NCBI RefSeq assembly: GCF_035917235.1
Contig: NZ_CP108423.1
Location: 310,001 to 374,000, forward strand
Length of the DNA stretch: 64,000 nt
From: Streptomyces sp. NBC_01294
GTDB taxonomy: Bacteria; Actinomycetota; Actinomycetes; Streptomycetales; Streptomycetaceae
Direction: 5' to 3'
In this document: piece by piece, positions 8,886 to 18,583 of the stretch
How positions within the stretch are numbered: position 1 is the first letter of the stretch
Layout of the letters: every line of letters begins with the position of its first letter
Position numbers and translations under genes: made by a program
The notes under the pieces: model-generated
Told to the model about the DNA's origin: nothing
Seen by the model: the letters and a program-made list of their open reading frames with translations, nothing else
The model's database searches: none

Positions 8886-11800
8886 ATGAGGTTCGAGTTC
8901 ACGAGACCAGCGTTCAGCACGGTCGTGGGGATCAGCATGCTGCTGGTCGCCGGCACACCGTCGACATCCCTGGCACTTGCAAATCCCGCCGGCACAGCAT
9001 CGCCTTCGGCTTCGACGTCCAGCCTCCCCGGCAAGGATGCCTCGGCCGGCGCGCAGCAGTGGATCCCGCTGATCACCGGCGACCGGGTGGCGGTGAACGC
9101 GAAGGGCGAGGTCGTCGCCAGATATCCCGCCAAGGGACGTGAAGACATCCCCATCTTCACTGAGACCGTCGGCAAACATACCTACGCTGTGCCCGCTGAC
9201 GCGCGGGCTCTCATCGACAGTGGCCGGCTGGACCGGCGCCTGTTCGATGTGACCACGCTGAGCTCGCCCTTCCACGCGAAGCACCAGGACGTGCGGCTCA
9301 TCGTCATGTACGAGGGGGCTCGCCCGGCGGCCAGGACGGCGCTGTACTCAACCGCCGGCGCCGAGGTGCAGCGCACCCTGCCGAGCATCAACGCGGATGC
9401 CGTGACCGCACCCGTGAACAGTGCCGCGAAGCTGTGGTCCACGCTCACCAGCGGGACGGCCGACGCCACGAACCGCACAGCCGCGCCGGGCATCGCCTCG
9501 GTGTGGCTCGACGGTGTCGTCGAGGCCACCCTCGACAAGAGCGTGCCTCAGATCGGCGCTCCCGCGGCCTGGGACGCCGGGTTCGACGGAGCCGGCGTCC
9601 GCATCGCGGTCCTGGACAGCGGAGTCGACTCCACGCATCCCGACCTGGCCGGGCAGGTGGTCGCCGAGCGCAACTTCTCCGCGTCACCGAACATGAAGGA
9701 CCTGTACGGTCACGGCACGCACGTCGCGTCCATCGCGGCCGGCACGGGGGCGAAGTCCGGCGGCACCCACAAGGGTGTGGCGCCGGGCGCTCGGATCCTC
9801 AACGCCAAGGTCCTCGACGACAAGGGCACAGGCTCCATGTCCGGTGTCATCGCCGGCATGGAGTGGGCGGCGGCCGAGAAGGTCGACATAGCCAATCTCA
9901 GCCTCGGCTCGACCGATGCTCCGGGGACCGACCCGATGGAAGCGGCCGTCGAAAAGCTGTCGGCGGAGAGTGGAACCCTCTTCGTCATCGCGGCCGGCAA
10001 CAGTGGCGGTGCCGGCACGGTCGCCACGCCCGGCAGCGCGGACGCCGCCCTCACCGTCGGCGCGGTGGACAAGCAGGACCAGCTCGCCAGTTTCTCCAGC
10101 GCCGGCCCGCGCGTGGGTGACAGTGCGATCAAGCCGGACCTGACGGCACCCGGAGTGGACATCGCGGCCGCCATCCCGGAAGACAGCCTGCTGGCCAACA
10201 TCGGCGCTCCGCCCGTGAATGGCTACAAGGGTCTCAACGGCACGTCGATGGCCACGCCGCACGTGGCCGGTGCAGCGGCCATTCTCGCCCAGCAGCATCC
10301 CGACTGGAGCGCCGACGACATCAAGAAGGCGCTGGTCGGCTCGACGAAGCCGGGCGCCCACACGGCGTTCGAGCAGGGCTCCGGCAGGGTCGACCTGGGC
10401 AGGGCACTCAAGCAGTCCGTGATCAGCCGGGAGACCTCACTCTCCTTCGGTCTCGCGCAGTGGCCGCACACCGGCGACCAGCCGGTCGCCAAGAACCTCA
10501 CGTACCGCAACACGGGGAGTGCTTCGGTCACGCTGAAGCTGACCGTGAACGCGACCGGGCCGGACGGCAACCCCGCGCCCCAGGGCATGTTCACGGTTGA
10601 CGAGCAGGTCACGATCGCGGCGCACGGCGAGGCCACGGTGCAGGTCACCGCCGACACCCGCCTCGGAGGTGACCTGCACGGTACCTACTCCGGGCGGATC
10701 ACCGCCACGGGCGGCGGACAGAGCGTCGGCACCGCCGTGGGCGTGGAGCGCGAGTCGGAGCGGTACACCGTCACATTCAAACCCCTGGACCGCACGGGCA
10801 AGCCCATGCCGGCCCCGGCTTGGAATGCCACCCTGCAGGGCCTGGCCGGCCCCGCGGAGACCACCTTCGCGCCCCTGAACGAGGGCCAGTACTCGATACG
10901 CGTCCCCAAGGGCCGATACCTCGTCAACTCCGTACTCAAGGTGGATCCGGCTGGTTCCTACGCCCAGGGCATGGACTGGATCAACCAGCCCAGACTCGAC
11001 ATCACCGCGGACACCACGGTGACGCTGGACGCACGCACCACCAAGCCGATCGATGTCACCGTACCGAACGAGCACGCCCAGCAGGCGATGGGCCACATCG
11101 CCCTGTACACGGCGCAGGCGAGCGGAGCAGGAATCGGGTACGGACTCATCACGAAGTCGTTCGAGCGGTTCCGCACCGCTCACATGGGTCCGAAGGTGGA
11201 CCTCAGCGAACAGCCGCTGAGTCAGGCGCTGTCCGTCACGTTCACCACCGGCGCGACCGGGCACGACGACTACCACCTGACCTACGCGCCGAAGGGCGAC
11301 ACGCTCCTGACCGGCTTCACCCACCACCCCAAGTCCCGCGACTTCGCCAAGGTCGAACAACGGCTCGGGGCAACAGCCAAGAACCAGCTCGGCTTCGTCA
11401 CCATGCGCTCGGAGCAGGGCGGCGGCTTCGGCACTCCGCGCGCCCTTCCTTACACCGGTACCATGCACCTTCTCTCGTCCAGCCCCACCTGGTGGTCCAA
11501 GTTCACCCAGGTCGACATGAACGACGTTGAGCAGAGTTCCCACTACGAGGACGGACAGCAGTTCAAGCCGGGTCGCTCGTACAAGCAGACATTCAACGTG
11601 GGTGTCTTCGGCCCCGACCTGCCTCCGGGCGCCGGCCTCATACGCGCCGACGAAACCCTGAACGGCGATCTTCCCCTCTTCTCGGACGGCAACGGTCACT
11701 TCAACCTCAACGGGATGCCCCACACGGAAGCCCGCACCGAGCTCTACCGCAACGGCGAGCTGGTCAGTTCGAGCATCAACCCGATGGACGTCTTCTACAT

Positions 11801-12233
11801 CGCGGAGCCCGAACGAGCCGACTACCGCCTGACAGCCATGATCGACCGGAGCACGCTGGCCCCCCGTGTCTCCACGCGCGTCACCTCGAGCTGGACGTTC
11901 TCCTCCGAATACGCCCCCGGAGTCACCGCTCTCCCCGTCTCCGTGGTCCGCTTCACCCCCGCGCTGTCCCTCGACAACACCGCCAAGGCGGGGGCGAAGA
12001 TGCGGGTCCCCGTGACCGTGAAGGGCTCTGCCGCCGGGAACAACCTCAAGTCCCTGTCGGTGTACGCCTCGTACGACGGGGGAGCCCACTGGCACAAGCT
12101 GACCGTGCGTGACGGTCGGGTCGAGGTGACCAACCCCAAGGCCGGCGGCAGCGTTTCCTTCAAGGCCAAGGCCGTCGACAAGCAGGGCAACGCCGTTGAA
12201 CAGACCATCTCCCACGCGTATCTGACCAAGTAG
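8886..12233 (+). CDS. Large secreted subtilisin-like (S8) serine protease
   Basis: 1115 residues from ATG 8886 with gagagg upstream. A signal peptide (1-31) precedes a propeptide-like region (55-220). The S8 domain shows Asp244 (AVLDSGVD), His276 (GHGTHVAS), oxyanion Asn372 (AAGNSG) and Ser454 (NGTSMATPHVAG). The remaining 600 or so residues lack catalytic motifs and look like beta-rich domains, which may bind substrate or the cell surface. This is the long actinomycete architecture for extracellular protein degradation. A strong hairpin lies about 170 bases downstream. It appears monocistronic. Confidence 0.93.
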   Translation: MRFEFTRPAFSTVVGISMLLVAGTPSTSLALANPAGTASPSASTSSLPGKDASAGAQQWIPLITGDRVAVNAKGEVVARYPAKGREDIPIFTETVGKHTYAVPADARALIDSGRLDRRLFDVTTLSSPFHAKHQDVRLIVMYEGARPAARTALYSTAGAEVQRTLPSINADAVTAPVNSAAKLWSTLTSGTADATNRTAAPGIASVWLDGVVEATLDKSVPQIGAPAAWDAGFDGAGVRIAVLDSGVDSTHPDLAGQVVAERNFSASPNMKDLYGHGTHVASIAAGTGAKSGGTHKGVAPGARILNAKVLDDKGTGSMSGVIAGMEWAAAEKVDIANLSLGSTDAPGTDPMEAAVEKLSAESGTLFVIAAGNSGGAGTVATPGSADAALTVGAVDKQDQLASFSSAGPRVGDSAIKPDLTAPGVDIAAAIPEDSLLANIGAPPVNGYKGLNGTSMATPHVAGAAAILAQQHPDWSADDIKKALVGSTKPGAHTAFEQGSGRVDLGRALKQSVISRETSLSFGLAQWPHTGDQPVAKNLTYRNTGSASVTLKLTVNATGPDGNPAPQGMFTVDEQVTIAAHGEATVQVTADTRLGGDLHGTYSGRITATGGGQSVGTAVGVERESERYTVTFKPLDRTGKPMPAPAWNATLQGLAGPAETTFAPLNEGQYSIRVPKGRYLVNSVLKVDPAGSYAQGMDWINQPRLDITADTTVTLDARTTKPIDVTVPNEHAQQAMGHIALYTAQASGAGIGYGLITKSFERFRTAHMGPKVDLSEQPLSQALSVTFTTGATGHDDYHLTYAPKGDTLLTGFTHHPKSRDFAKVEQRLGATAKNQLGFVTMRSEQGGGFGTPRALPYTGTMHLLSSSPTWWSKFTQVDMNDVEQSSHYEDGQQFKPGRSYKQTFNVGVFGPDLPPGAGLIRADETLNGDLPLFSDGNGHFNLNGMPHTEARTELYRNGELVSSSINPMDVFYIAEPERADYRLTAMIDRSTLAPRVSTRVTSSWTFSSEYAPGVTALPVSVVRFTPALSLDNTAKAGAKMRVPVTVKGSAAGNNLKSLSVYASYDGGAHWHKLTVRDGRVEVTNPKAGGSVSFKAKAVDKQGNAVEQTISHAYLTK

Positions 12234-12401
12234 ACATTCGGTCTCACGGCAGACTCGGGGCATCGTGGGTCGAACGAGATCCTTGACCCATCCTTCCCGG
12301 GCGAGCAGAAAAGAGGCCGACGACGCTCCGGTTCAAGTGCGCCCGGGTCGCTGATCCCCGGACGCATCAGAGGTAACCGGACGGTCGAACGCGGCTCAAC
12401 C

Positions 12402-12443
12402 CCGCTGTCCCACTCGCAGGCACACCAGCGAGTGGGACAGCGG
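12402..12443 (+). terminator. Perfect 16-bp stem hairpin downstream of the protease
   Basis: ccgctgtcccactcgc (12402-12417) and its exact complement (12428-12443) enclose a 10-base loop. No T-run follows, which is common for high-GC actinomycete terminators. The nearest upstream gene on this strand is the protease. Confidence 0.7.
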
Positions 12444-12699
12444 ACTGCGTCCTGCTCCTCCTCGCTGACGGGCACTGCGATTCCGGCCCAGACCGGCTCC
12501 ACTGGCGCACACCCGAGGTGGTGCGGACCAGCCCGTCCGGCGGACCGGGCCGTCGGCGTGAGGCCGGTCTGGTGCGGCGTGACACCAACACCTCGTCACG
12601 ACAGGCCGACCGGCTACCGCACTCGGTATCAACGCCCCGCCATCGACCCACGGCTGCAGACGTGGTGACTCCTTGCGCTGGACCAAGTCCAGGTCGGCC

Positions 12700-12821
12700 G
12701 CGGTGCCGACGGGATTCGAACCCGCGGACAGATAGGGGCAGGCCCGCCCCGTCTCCGTCAGTCGCCGTGGGAAGGACCTCGCCCACGTCGATCGCAATGG
12801 GCCGCTCTGCCACGGCACCGC
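12700..12821 (-). other. tRNA-like element with oversized body
   Basis: Read on the minus strand, gcggtgccg (12821-12813) pairs perfectly with cggcaccgc (12708-12700), a 9-bp acceptor-like stem. The 3' side carries a T-arm: GCGGG, loop TTCGAAT, CCCGT, directly next to the acceptor strand. A D-arm-like GCAGAGCGGCCCATTGC follows the 5' strand, and a GGGGC/GCCCC hairpin resembles a long variable arm. The element is about 120 nt and I cannot place a proper 5+7+5 anticodon arm, so it is not a standard tRNA. It may be a tRNA pseudogene, a tRNA with an insertion, or an unusual structured RNA. The rest of 12444-13035 holds no gene I can support. Confidence 0.4.
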
Positions 12822-13035
12822 AACCTGCGGGAATGCGCGCGCTCCCGCTCCGACCCAGGGTAGAGATCTCGCTCTCCGCGGGCGAGTCCATTTCCGGGAC
12901 ACCGCCAACCGCCGCCACGGGATCACAGGAGTCGTGCCGGAACCCGAGCACCAGCAGCACTTGTTCATCAGTCGGAGCAGTGTCCGCGGTCGGCTGCGAC
13001 GCGAACAGTTACGGGACCGTGGCTGCGGAGGGCTT

Positions 13036-13995
13036 CTACTTCGATTCGACGTGTCCCACCGGGTCGGGTCCGGTCGCCAGCGCCTCGCAGGCGACCTGCC
13101 AGGCAGAGGCGCCGGGGTGGAGCTGGGTGTGGAGGTAGGCCGCCGTGAGCCGGGCCAGGGCGGCGACTCGCTCGGGGTTCTCGTCGGTGGTCTCGGCGGC
13201 GTCGTAGCCGGCGATCCCGCCGAGCCCGTGCTCCGCGTCGAACAGGGTGAGCAGGGTCTTGGGGCCGGGGGCCAGAGTGTAGGAGTCGGCGTGCCAGGCC
13301 GGCCCCATGTCGGTGAAGTGCCGGGAGTCGTCCTTGTCGCCGGCGACGACCAGCGCGGGTGCGGTCATGGTCGAGAAGTCGACGGCCCCGATGATCGGCC
13401 ACCGCTCGGCCATGGGTCCGTTGAGGACGTCACCGCCCCTGCCGGGCGCGGCGAGCAGTACTCCCGCCTTGATCCGGGGCTCGACGACATGCACCACGTT
13501 CCCGGTGTCGGGGTCGGTGAGCCCGGCACCCAGCAGGAGGGCGGCAGTGAAGCCTCCGAGCGAGTGTCCCGCGAGGGCGACCTTGGTGTGGTCGATCCGT
13601 CCGGCGAGCTGCGGCACGGCGTTCTCGATCACGTCGAGCCGGTCGAGGATGTGGGTCATGTCCTCGGCTCGGGAGCGCCAGAAGTCGGGTGCGCCGGGGG
13701 CGTCGGCGACCAGGTGGGTCAGTGTGCTGGAAGTGAGGTGGGTGGGTTGGACGACGACGAATCCGTGTGCCGCCCAGAAGTTGGCGAGCGGAGCGTAGCC
13801 GTTGAGCGAGGAGAGGTGGTTCGAGGGGCCGTGGCCATGGGAGAGGAGGATGACGGGGAGGGCGGTACCGGTCGCGGGTGCGGAGACGCGTACCTGGAGA
13901 TCCACGGGACGTCCGGGCACGGACAGGACCACAGGGCTGAAGGACAGAACCGGGACGGGCGCGGGCAAGGCGTCGGCGGCGGTGGATGTGCTCAC
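13036..13995 (-). CDS. Chlorophyllase-like alpha/beta hydrolase
   Basis: 319 residues from ATG 13995. It has an oxyanion-type LLSHGHGPS segment (about 50-58) and the nucleophile elbow LAGHSLGGF with Ser145. A downstream Asp (VAGDKDD) and His (DAEHGLGG) can complete the triad. There is no signal peptide, so it is probably cytoplasmic. The family hydrolyses esters or related small molecules; the substrate is unknown. It is divergent from a TetR regulator across a 178-bp region with two palindromic sites, so it is the likely regulated gene. Confidence 0.88.
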   Translation of the reverse strand: MSTSTAADALPAPVPVLSFSPVVLSVPGRPVDLQVRVSAPATGTALPVILLSHGHGPSNHLSSLNGYAPLANFWAAHGFVVVQPTHLTSSTLTHLVADAPGAPDFWRSRAEDMTHILDRLDVIENAVPQLAGRIDHTKVALAGHSLGGFTAALLLGAGLTDPDTGNVVHVVEPRIKAGVLLAAPGRGGDVLNGPMAERWPIIGAVDFSTMTAPALVVAGDKDDSRHFTDMGPAWHADSYTLAPGPKTLLTLFDAEHGLGGIAGYDAAETTDENPERVAALARLTAAYLHTQLHPGASAWQVACEALATGPDPVGHVESK

Positions 13996-14095
13996 GATGT
14001 GGGCTCCCTTTCGGTGGCGCCTGCCGCCCGCCGGCCTCCTGTAGCCGGCGGGCGGAGAAGACGGTCAGGGGCATCCCGTTTCGGCTAAGCTGAAA

Positions 14096-14134
14096 CGGAA
14101 CGTTGCTCCATTTAGTATCCGGAGCGTCGCTCCG
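14096..14134 (+). promoter_or_regulatory. Two-site palindromic operator for the TetR regulator
   Basis: cggagcg-t-cgctccg (14120-14134) is a perfect 7-1-7 palindrome. A weaker copy, cggaacg-t-tgctcca, lies at 14096-14110, 24 bp away. Both sit between the divergent hydrolase and TetR genes, the usual place for TetR autoregulation and control of the partner gene. Confidence 0.65.
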
Positions 14135-14173
14135 TTTTGTCAATCGGTATCGACGGTGTCGAAGGAGAACGTG

Positions 14174-14770
14174 ATGGCCGCCGAGGATCCTGCGGGGAAT
14201 GCGCCGTCCCGAAGCAAGCGGGCTGACGCCCAGCGCAATCGGGAGACGGTGCTCACTGCCGCGGCCGAGGTGTTCGTCACCTCCGGCGTCGACGCGCCGA
14301 TCCGCCAGATCGCGGCGCAGGCGGGCGTCGGGATGGCCACGATCTACCGCCACTTCCCGACCCGGGCGGACCTCGTCACCGCCGTGTACCAGCACCAGAT
14401 CGAGGCATGCGCCGAAGCCGGCCCGAACCTGCTGGCCATGGCCGACTCACCGCTCGACGCACTGCACCAATGGATCGATCTCTTCGTCGACTTCCTCGTC
14501 ACCAAGCACGGCCTCGCCGACGCCCTGCAGTCCGACAGCGACCGCTTCGCCGCGCTGCACGCCTACTTCCTCGACCGCCTGCTGCCCGTCTGCGCCCACC
14601 TGCTCGACGCCGCAGTCGAGGCCGGCGACATCAGGCCCGGCACACAGCCCTACGAGCTGATGCGCGGCATCGGCAACCTCTGCATCGGACGCGACAACGA
14701 CCCCCGCTACGACCCCCGACGGCTGATCGCCCTCCTCCTCCAGGGACTTCAGCGACCACAGACGTCCTGA
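14174..14770 (+). CDS. TetR-family transcriptional regulator
   Basis: 198 residues. ATG 14174 is chosen because aaggag sits six bases upstream; in-frame GTGs at 14156 and 14171 are alternatives. The N-terminal helix-turn-helix is clear (APIRQIAAQAGVGMATIYRH, about residues 41-60), followed by an all-helical ligand-binding domain. It probably represses the divergent hydrolase and itself through the paired palindromes, with an unknown small-molecule inducer. Confidence 0.92.
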   Translation: MAAEDPAGNAPSRSKRADAQRNRETVLTAAAEVFVTSGVDAPIRQIAAQAGVGMATIYRHFPTRADLVTAVYQHQIEACAEAGPNLLAMADSPLDALHQWIDLFVDFLVTKHGLADALQSDSDRFAALHAYFLDRLLPVCAHLLDAAVEAGDIRPGTQPYELMRGIGNLCIGRDNDPRYDPRRLIALLLQGLQRPQTS

Positions 14771-14889
14771 TGCCGACGAGCAACTCGCAAACCAGGCCAT
14801 GCCGACGGCGAACCAGGGGACGTCATCCCGATGCGCCGCAACTCGACAGACGCAGGCCACCGACCCTGCCGACCCTCTGGACGGCAGGG

Positions 14890-15249
14890 TCAGTCCGCGT
14901 CCGCGAACAAGGTGCTGATGTTGTTCCATATGAAGGCGTCCTTCCAGTCCGGACGCCCTTCAGCCCAGCCGCTCAAGGCAGCGATCACCCGATCCTGGGA
15001 GATCGTCCGGGTCTGGTAGTGCTCCGCCGCGGTCCCCTCACGGAACTCCAGCTGATAGGTGTTGTCATCCCTCAGCCACACCTGCACGTACCAGTCGCCG
15101 TCCGCCCCGTCGTCGACTCGCTCGACGATCACAAAGGCGTTGCCCCGGCCGAGGTTCGCCACCATCCGGCTCAACGCCGACGGCTTCGGGTTTCCCACCA
15201 GGCGACCATGTTCATCTCTCGCGCGCAGCATGGCCCGATCATCGCCCAC
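14890..15249 (-). CDS. Conserved hypothetical protein, about 119 residues
   Basis: The protein is mixed alpha/beta with several Trp and Tyr residues (DWYVQVWLRDDNTYQLEFRE, later WNNISTLF), has no signal or membrane segment, and shows the codon bias of a true gene. It resembles small actinomycete proteins of the immunity-protein-like kind, but I cannot name a family. No toxin gene is adjacent. Confidence 0.65.
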   Translation of the reverse strand: MGDDRAMLRARDEHGRLVGNPKPSALSRMVANLGRGNAFVIVERVDDGADGDWYVQVWLRDDNTYQLEFREGTAAEHYQTRTISQDRVIAALSGWAEGRPDWKDAFIWNNISTLFADAD

Positions 15250-15471
15250 GGGTCTGACAGCAGCCGCTGAGCAACCGGGCGCACTCGACCGGGCAGCCGG
15301 CGTGAGCCTCTCCCAACTCGACGCTATGGCCTACTGCATGCCTGTCGTAGCCCCTGGTAGGATCCTCGATCTCGATCCGCAGCCTTGGTTCTGCGTCCAT
15401 GCGGCACGGCAGCGGCCGTCCGGTGACGGGCCAGGTGCAAGATCCACGCCAACGCGTCGAAGGGTCTTGCT

Positions 15472-16431
15472 GTGAAGAGGTTCGAGCAGAATGAGACGGC
15501 ACCGGAAGCCGAAGGCGTTTACCTGCTGACCGTCGTCAGCCCCCGTAAGGGCGAAGGCACCAGCCCGACCGGGATCGTCGGCCGGTGCCTGGCACGGCAA
15601 CTGCTCACCATGGGCCGGCACGTGCGGGTCATCGCCGAGCGGGACCAGTGCGGCGGCTGGCCTGACACGGTCGAAGTCGTCGAAGGCTCCATCACCCGGC
15701 CGCTGGAGTGCGCCCGAGCCTTCGACGGGGTCGAGTCCGCGTTCCTCGCCGGAGCCCATCCCTCCACGGTCCAGGACGCCTTGACCCTGGCGCGGAACGC
15801 CGCCGCCAGGAGGATCGTCCTGTTGTCGTCACACGGGCCGGAGTACGAGGAGGCGAATCCGCCGGAGACCTGGTTCTGGCTGGCGATCGAGAAGGCGGTG
15901 GAGCGCTCGGGCATCGCCTGGACGCACATCCGGCCGTCGGCTGTGATGGGTGCCGTCATCGAGGGGACCTACCCGGCCACAGGGTCGGACTGGCCTGACA
16001 CCGTCCGCGCCGACGGGGTGATCCGTGAGGCTTTCCTCGACCAGGGCCACTACCCCTTCATTCACGAGGAGGACCTCGCCGCCGTAGCGGCTGCGGCCCT
16101 GATCGGCGATGACTTCACCGGGACGGTCATCGAGGCGGTGGGCCCGCCGCTGAGCACACGTTCACGCGTACGGAGCATCGCTGCTGCTCTCGGCCGCGAC
16201 ATCGATACGATCGAGCTGGCGCCGGACGAGAGCCGGGCGATCTGGCAACATCTTGGCTGGCCCGCCGGTGCGATCGACGTGACGCTGTACGCCCTTGAAG
16301 AGTACGGCGCCCGATTCACCGAACTCGTTCAGTGGACGGCCGACCAGCGGCCGTCCGTGGGTGACATCACCGGCCGTCCGCTGCGCACCTACGACGACTG
16401 GGTAAGCGAGAACATCGACTCATTTCGCTGA
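15472..16431 (+). CDS. NmrA-like NAD(P)-binding protein
   Basis: 319 residues from GTG 15472. The N-terminal Rossmann-type region (GTSPTGIVGRCLARQLL) and the later layout (LARNAAARRIVLLSSHG, IRPSAVMG, HEEDLAAVA) match the atypical short-chain dehydrogenases of the NmrA/NAD(P)H-binding group. The catalytic Tyr-x-x-x-Lys is not obvious, as is common there, so it could be a redox sensor rather than an enzyme. It stands alone; the 220-bp region upstream shows no other gene. Confidence 0.8.
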   Translation: MKRFEQNETAPEAEGVYLLTVVSPRKGEGTSPTGIVGRCLARQLLTMGRHVRVIAERDQCGGWPDTVEVVEGSITRPLECARAFDGVESAFLAGAHPSTVQDALTLARNAAARRIVLLSSHGPEYEEANPPETWFWLAIEKAVERSGIAWTHIRPSAVMGAVIEGTYPATGSDWPDTVRADGVIREAFLDQGHYPFIHEEDLAAVAAAALIGDDFTGTVIEAVGPPLSTRSRVRSIAAALGRDIDTIELAPDESRAIWQHLGWPAGAIDVTLYALEEYGARFTELVQWTADQRPSVGDITGRPLRTYDDWVSENIDSFR

Positions 16432-17008
16432 CCTCGGCTTCATAGCCACCCTGAACAGCTTCCTCGCGGAGTGCGGGCGGCCGCTGGACGCAGGGGTGCG
16501 CGAGCAGCTGGAGGAGTTGTGTGGGCAAGCCCATGAGGCCAGCACCGGCCGTCCAGTTGGAAAACCCTGCTTGACGAGGGCACAGCCATCGCCGGGGCCG
16601 GCGAGTCGCTCGAAGGCGCTGTTTCCGACGGGTCAAGGCAGGCCATCAGCGTGGAGGCAGGCCGGGAGCCCCCGGCACAGCCCCCGCCACGCAATGTGTC
16701 CCACAGGGCCCGAGCAGGCTGTACCGAGCCGTTGGTCGGCAAGGCTCTCACCGCCATCGGACTCTGGTGGCCTGCGTCGTCATCTGGGCGGCGTGAGCGG
16801 TGGTGACGGGACCGGAGCGCGATGTGCTCTATCCGCATGCCGAGTAGCCCGGGCTTCTGCTCGCCGTCTGCGCCCCGCTCATTCTGGCAGCCGCGGTCAT
16901 CGTGCCGTTCGCCACCGGCGCCGACAAACTGGGGCCGGTGGTACGCAGAACTCGGCCGGCACCGGGCCGACTGCGCCGCGCACGGGGCCGCGTCGTGCCG
17001 TCGGCCCG
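16432..17008. other. Non-coding or decayed region
   Basis: No intact gene is supported. Short plus-strand stretches have protein-like character in different frames: one near 16437-16550 (IATLNSFLAECGRPLDAG), another near 16857-17040 with a hydrophobic run (LLAVCAPLILAAAVIVPF). They are probably remnants of lost genes. Confidence 0.4.
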
Positions 17009-18430
17009 CTACCCGCCCGACTGGGACTGGTCCTGGCCTGCGCCTTCTTCGGTGGAGCCGGCCTGCTCCTGGAGTTCCTTGAAGGGCGTCTGCGCGGTGG
17101 AGCCCCGCACCTTCGCGAGACCATACCGATCAATGATCTTTTGGTTGAAGTAGGGAAATTTAGGATCGAAAATTATCCTGTCGCCCGGCGGCGACATGGC
17201 CACATCTATGCGCGGCCACTCACCATTGGAGACGCGCCACACCATTATACGCTGCTGACCCCGGGTCACATTGAGAATCTCACTGCTGTTTGAAATCCGG
17301 GATTCATTCTTGTATTTCGCATCGTGAGGTTCCCGAGGGCCCAGCCCCTTCCCTTGCCTCGTGAGCTCCTCGACGGTCACCCGGGACTGCTCGTAACCGG
17401 CAGGCAGTATCATCCTGTCTTTCCTGACCACGTACACTTCGGTCTGCGCCCTGATTGCCTCGTAGTCCGCGTTTTTGGGGATCTCGACGACCGCATCCTG
17501 CGCGATTTCTTCCCCTGGATTCAGAACGCGACCCGCCGGCGTGACGAACTCGCCATCATAGATCTTTTTGAACAAAGGGGGCCTGTCCTCGGAAGTAATG
17601 TTCGCGGGCCCGCCATGGATCCAGTAGATACTGCCGAGCACATAGACCGGAATCTGGCCGTCGTTCTTTACATAGAGATGCACCGTCACGTACACCACCG
17701 CCCCCGTTCCATCCGCGCTCGCCTCCTTGAATTCGGCTCCGCTCATGATCAGCGGGATGGTCGCATAGGGGACGTAGAACTGCGCATACGCCAGGTTGAT
17801 GCTGGCCAGGAGGGTGGGGATGATCGCCCCGATCGCGATTCTCCCGGGATTGCGCAGACCCTTCCACGCCCGGGATCTGATGAGTCCGATACCCGCCGCC
17901 ACAGACCCGATGAGGAAGAATATTGCGATCGCGGACCATCTGTTGAAATGTTCGCCGATCTGCAGGAGGAGAAGCGAGGAACTGCCGAGAAATACGATGA
18001 CGACTCCGACCAGAACAGCGACTCCCGAATAGCGCCATTTTCGCTTGTGCCAATAGTCGAGAGTGGCCGCCGAGGCGATCAGCATCATCAGGCCTGCGGC
18101 AAGGATCGTATATCCGGCGATTCGTCCGCCGAAGGTCAGGGCATCACGGCTGTCCGCCCAGCCGATCTTGATGAGCAGGCATGCGGGCAGGAGGAAGCCG
18201 ACAAACATGATTCCGCCGACCGCTCGTCGATGCACCACTCGATCCGGCCAGACAGCGTCGCCCCCGCCGACCCAATGGATGTCGTGCCCGACTTCCGAAC
18301 CGGCATGGCGCAGGAGTATTTCGAGTTCCCTGAGGGACCGCACCTTGCCCGCGGATTTCCCGTCGATGGTGACTTTCCGCCAGCCGAGGTCATCAGGCGC
18401 CCCTACGGTTACCTCGGGCGTGTTCGCCAT
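17009..18430 (-). CDS. Multi-pass membrane protein of unknown function
   Basis: 473 residues if translation begins at ATG 18430 (MANTPEV); an in-frame start at 18547 would add a Pro/Arg-rich extension that looks non-coding. The protein has a short N-terminal domain of about 60 residues, some six membrane helices, and then a soluble domain of about 230 residues, likely outside the cell, rich in Tyr and charged residues. Codon use is less GC-biased than its neighbours, with several AT-rich stretches, which may indicate acquisition. No enzymatic motif was recognised. Confidence 0.75.
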   Translation of the reverse strand: MANTPEVTVGAPDDLGWRKVTIDGKSAGKVRSLRELEILLRHAGSEVGHDIHWVGGGDAVWPDRVVHRRAVGGIMFVGFLLPACLLIKIGWADSRDALTFGGRIAGYTILAAGLMMLIASAATLDYWHKRKWRYSGVAVLVGVVIVFLGSSSLLLLQIGEHFNRWSAIAIFFLIGSVAAGIGLIRSRAWKGLRNPGRIAIGAIIPTLLASINLAYAQFYVPYATIPLIMSGAEFKEASADGTGAVVYVTVHLYVKNDGQIPVYVLGSIYWIHGGPANITSEDRPPLFKKIYDGEFVTPAGRVLNPGEEIAQDAVVEIPKNADYEAIRAQTEVYVVRKDRMILPAGYEQSRVTVEELTRQGKGLGPREPHDAKYKNESRISNSSEILNVTRGQQRIMVWRVSNGEWPRIDVAMSPPGDRIIFDPKFPYFNQKIIDRYGLAKVRGSTAQTPFKELQEQAGSTEEGAGQDQSQSGG

Positions 18431-18583
18431 ACCATCAGCCTGCCGCGTGTCCGCAGGACGCGCCCCTGGAGCGGTCCGTACTACCCCTCCCTGCGGGGTC
18501 ACACCCATCGGAGTGCGCTCGACCCGGCGCGGGGTGAAGCTGGTCATGACGTGTTGGTGTCGCTCATCCTCAGAGGAACTCCC

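Noticed and set aside
10437..12263. 608-codon minus-strand frame opposite the protease
   Set aside because: Antisense shadow; the S8 protease on the plus strand has complete catalytic motifs.
12700..12821. Standard tRNA gene
   Set aside because: T-arm and acceptor fit, but length is about 120 nt and no normal anticodon arm can be drawn, so it is reported only as tRNA-like.
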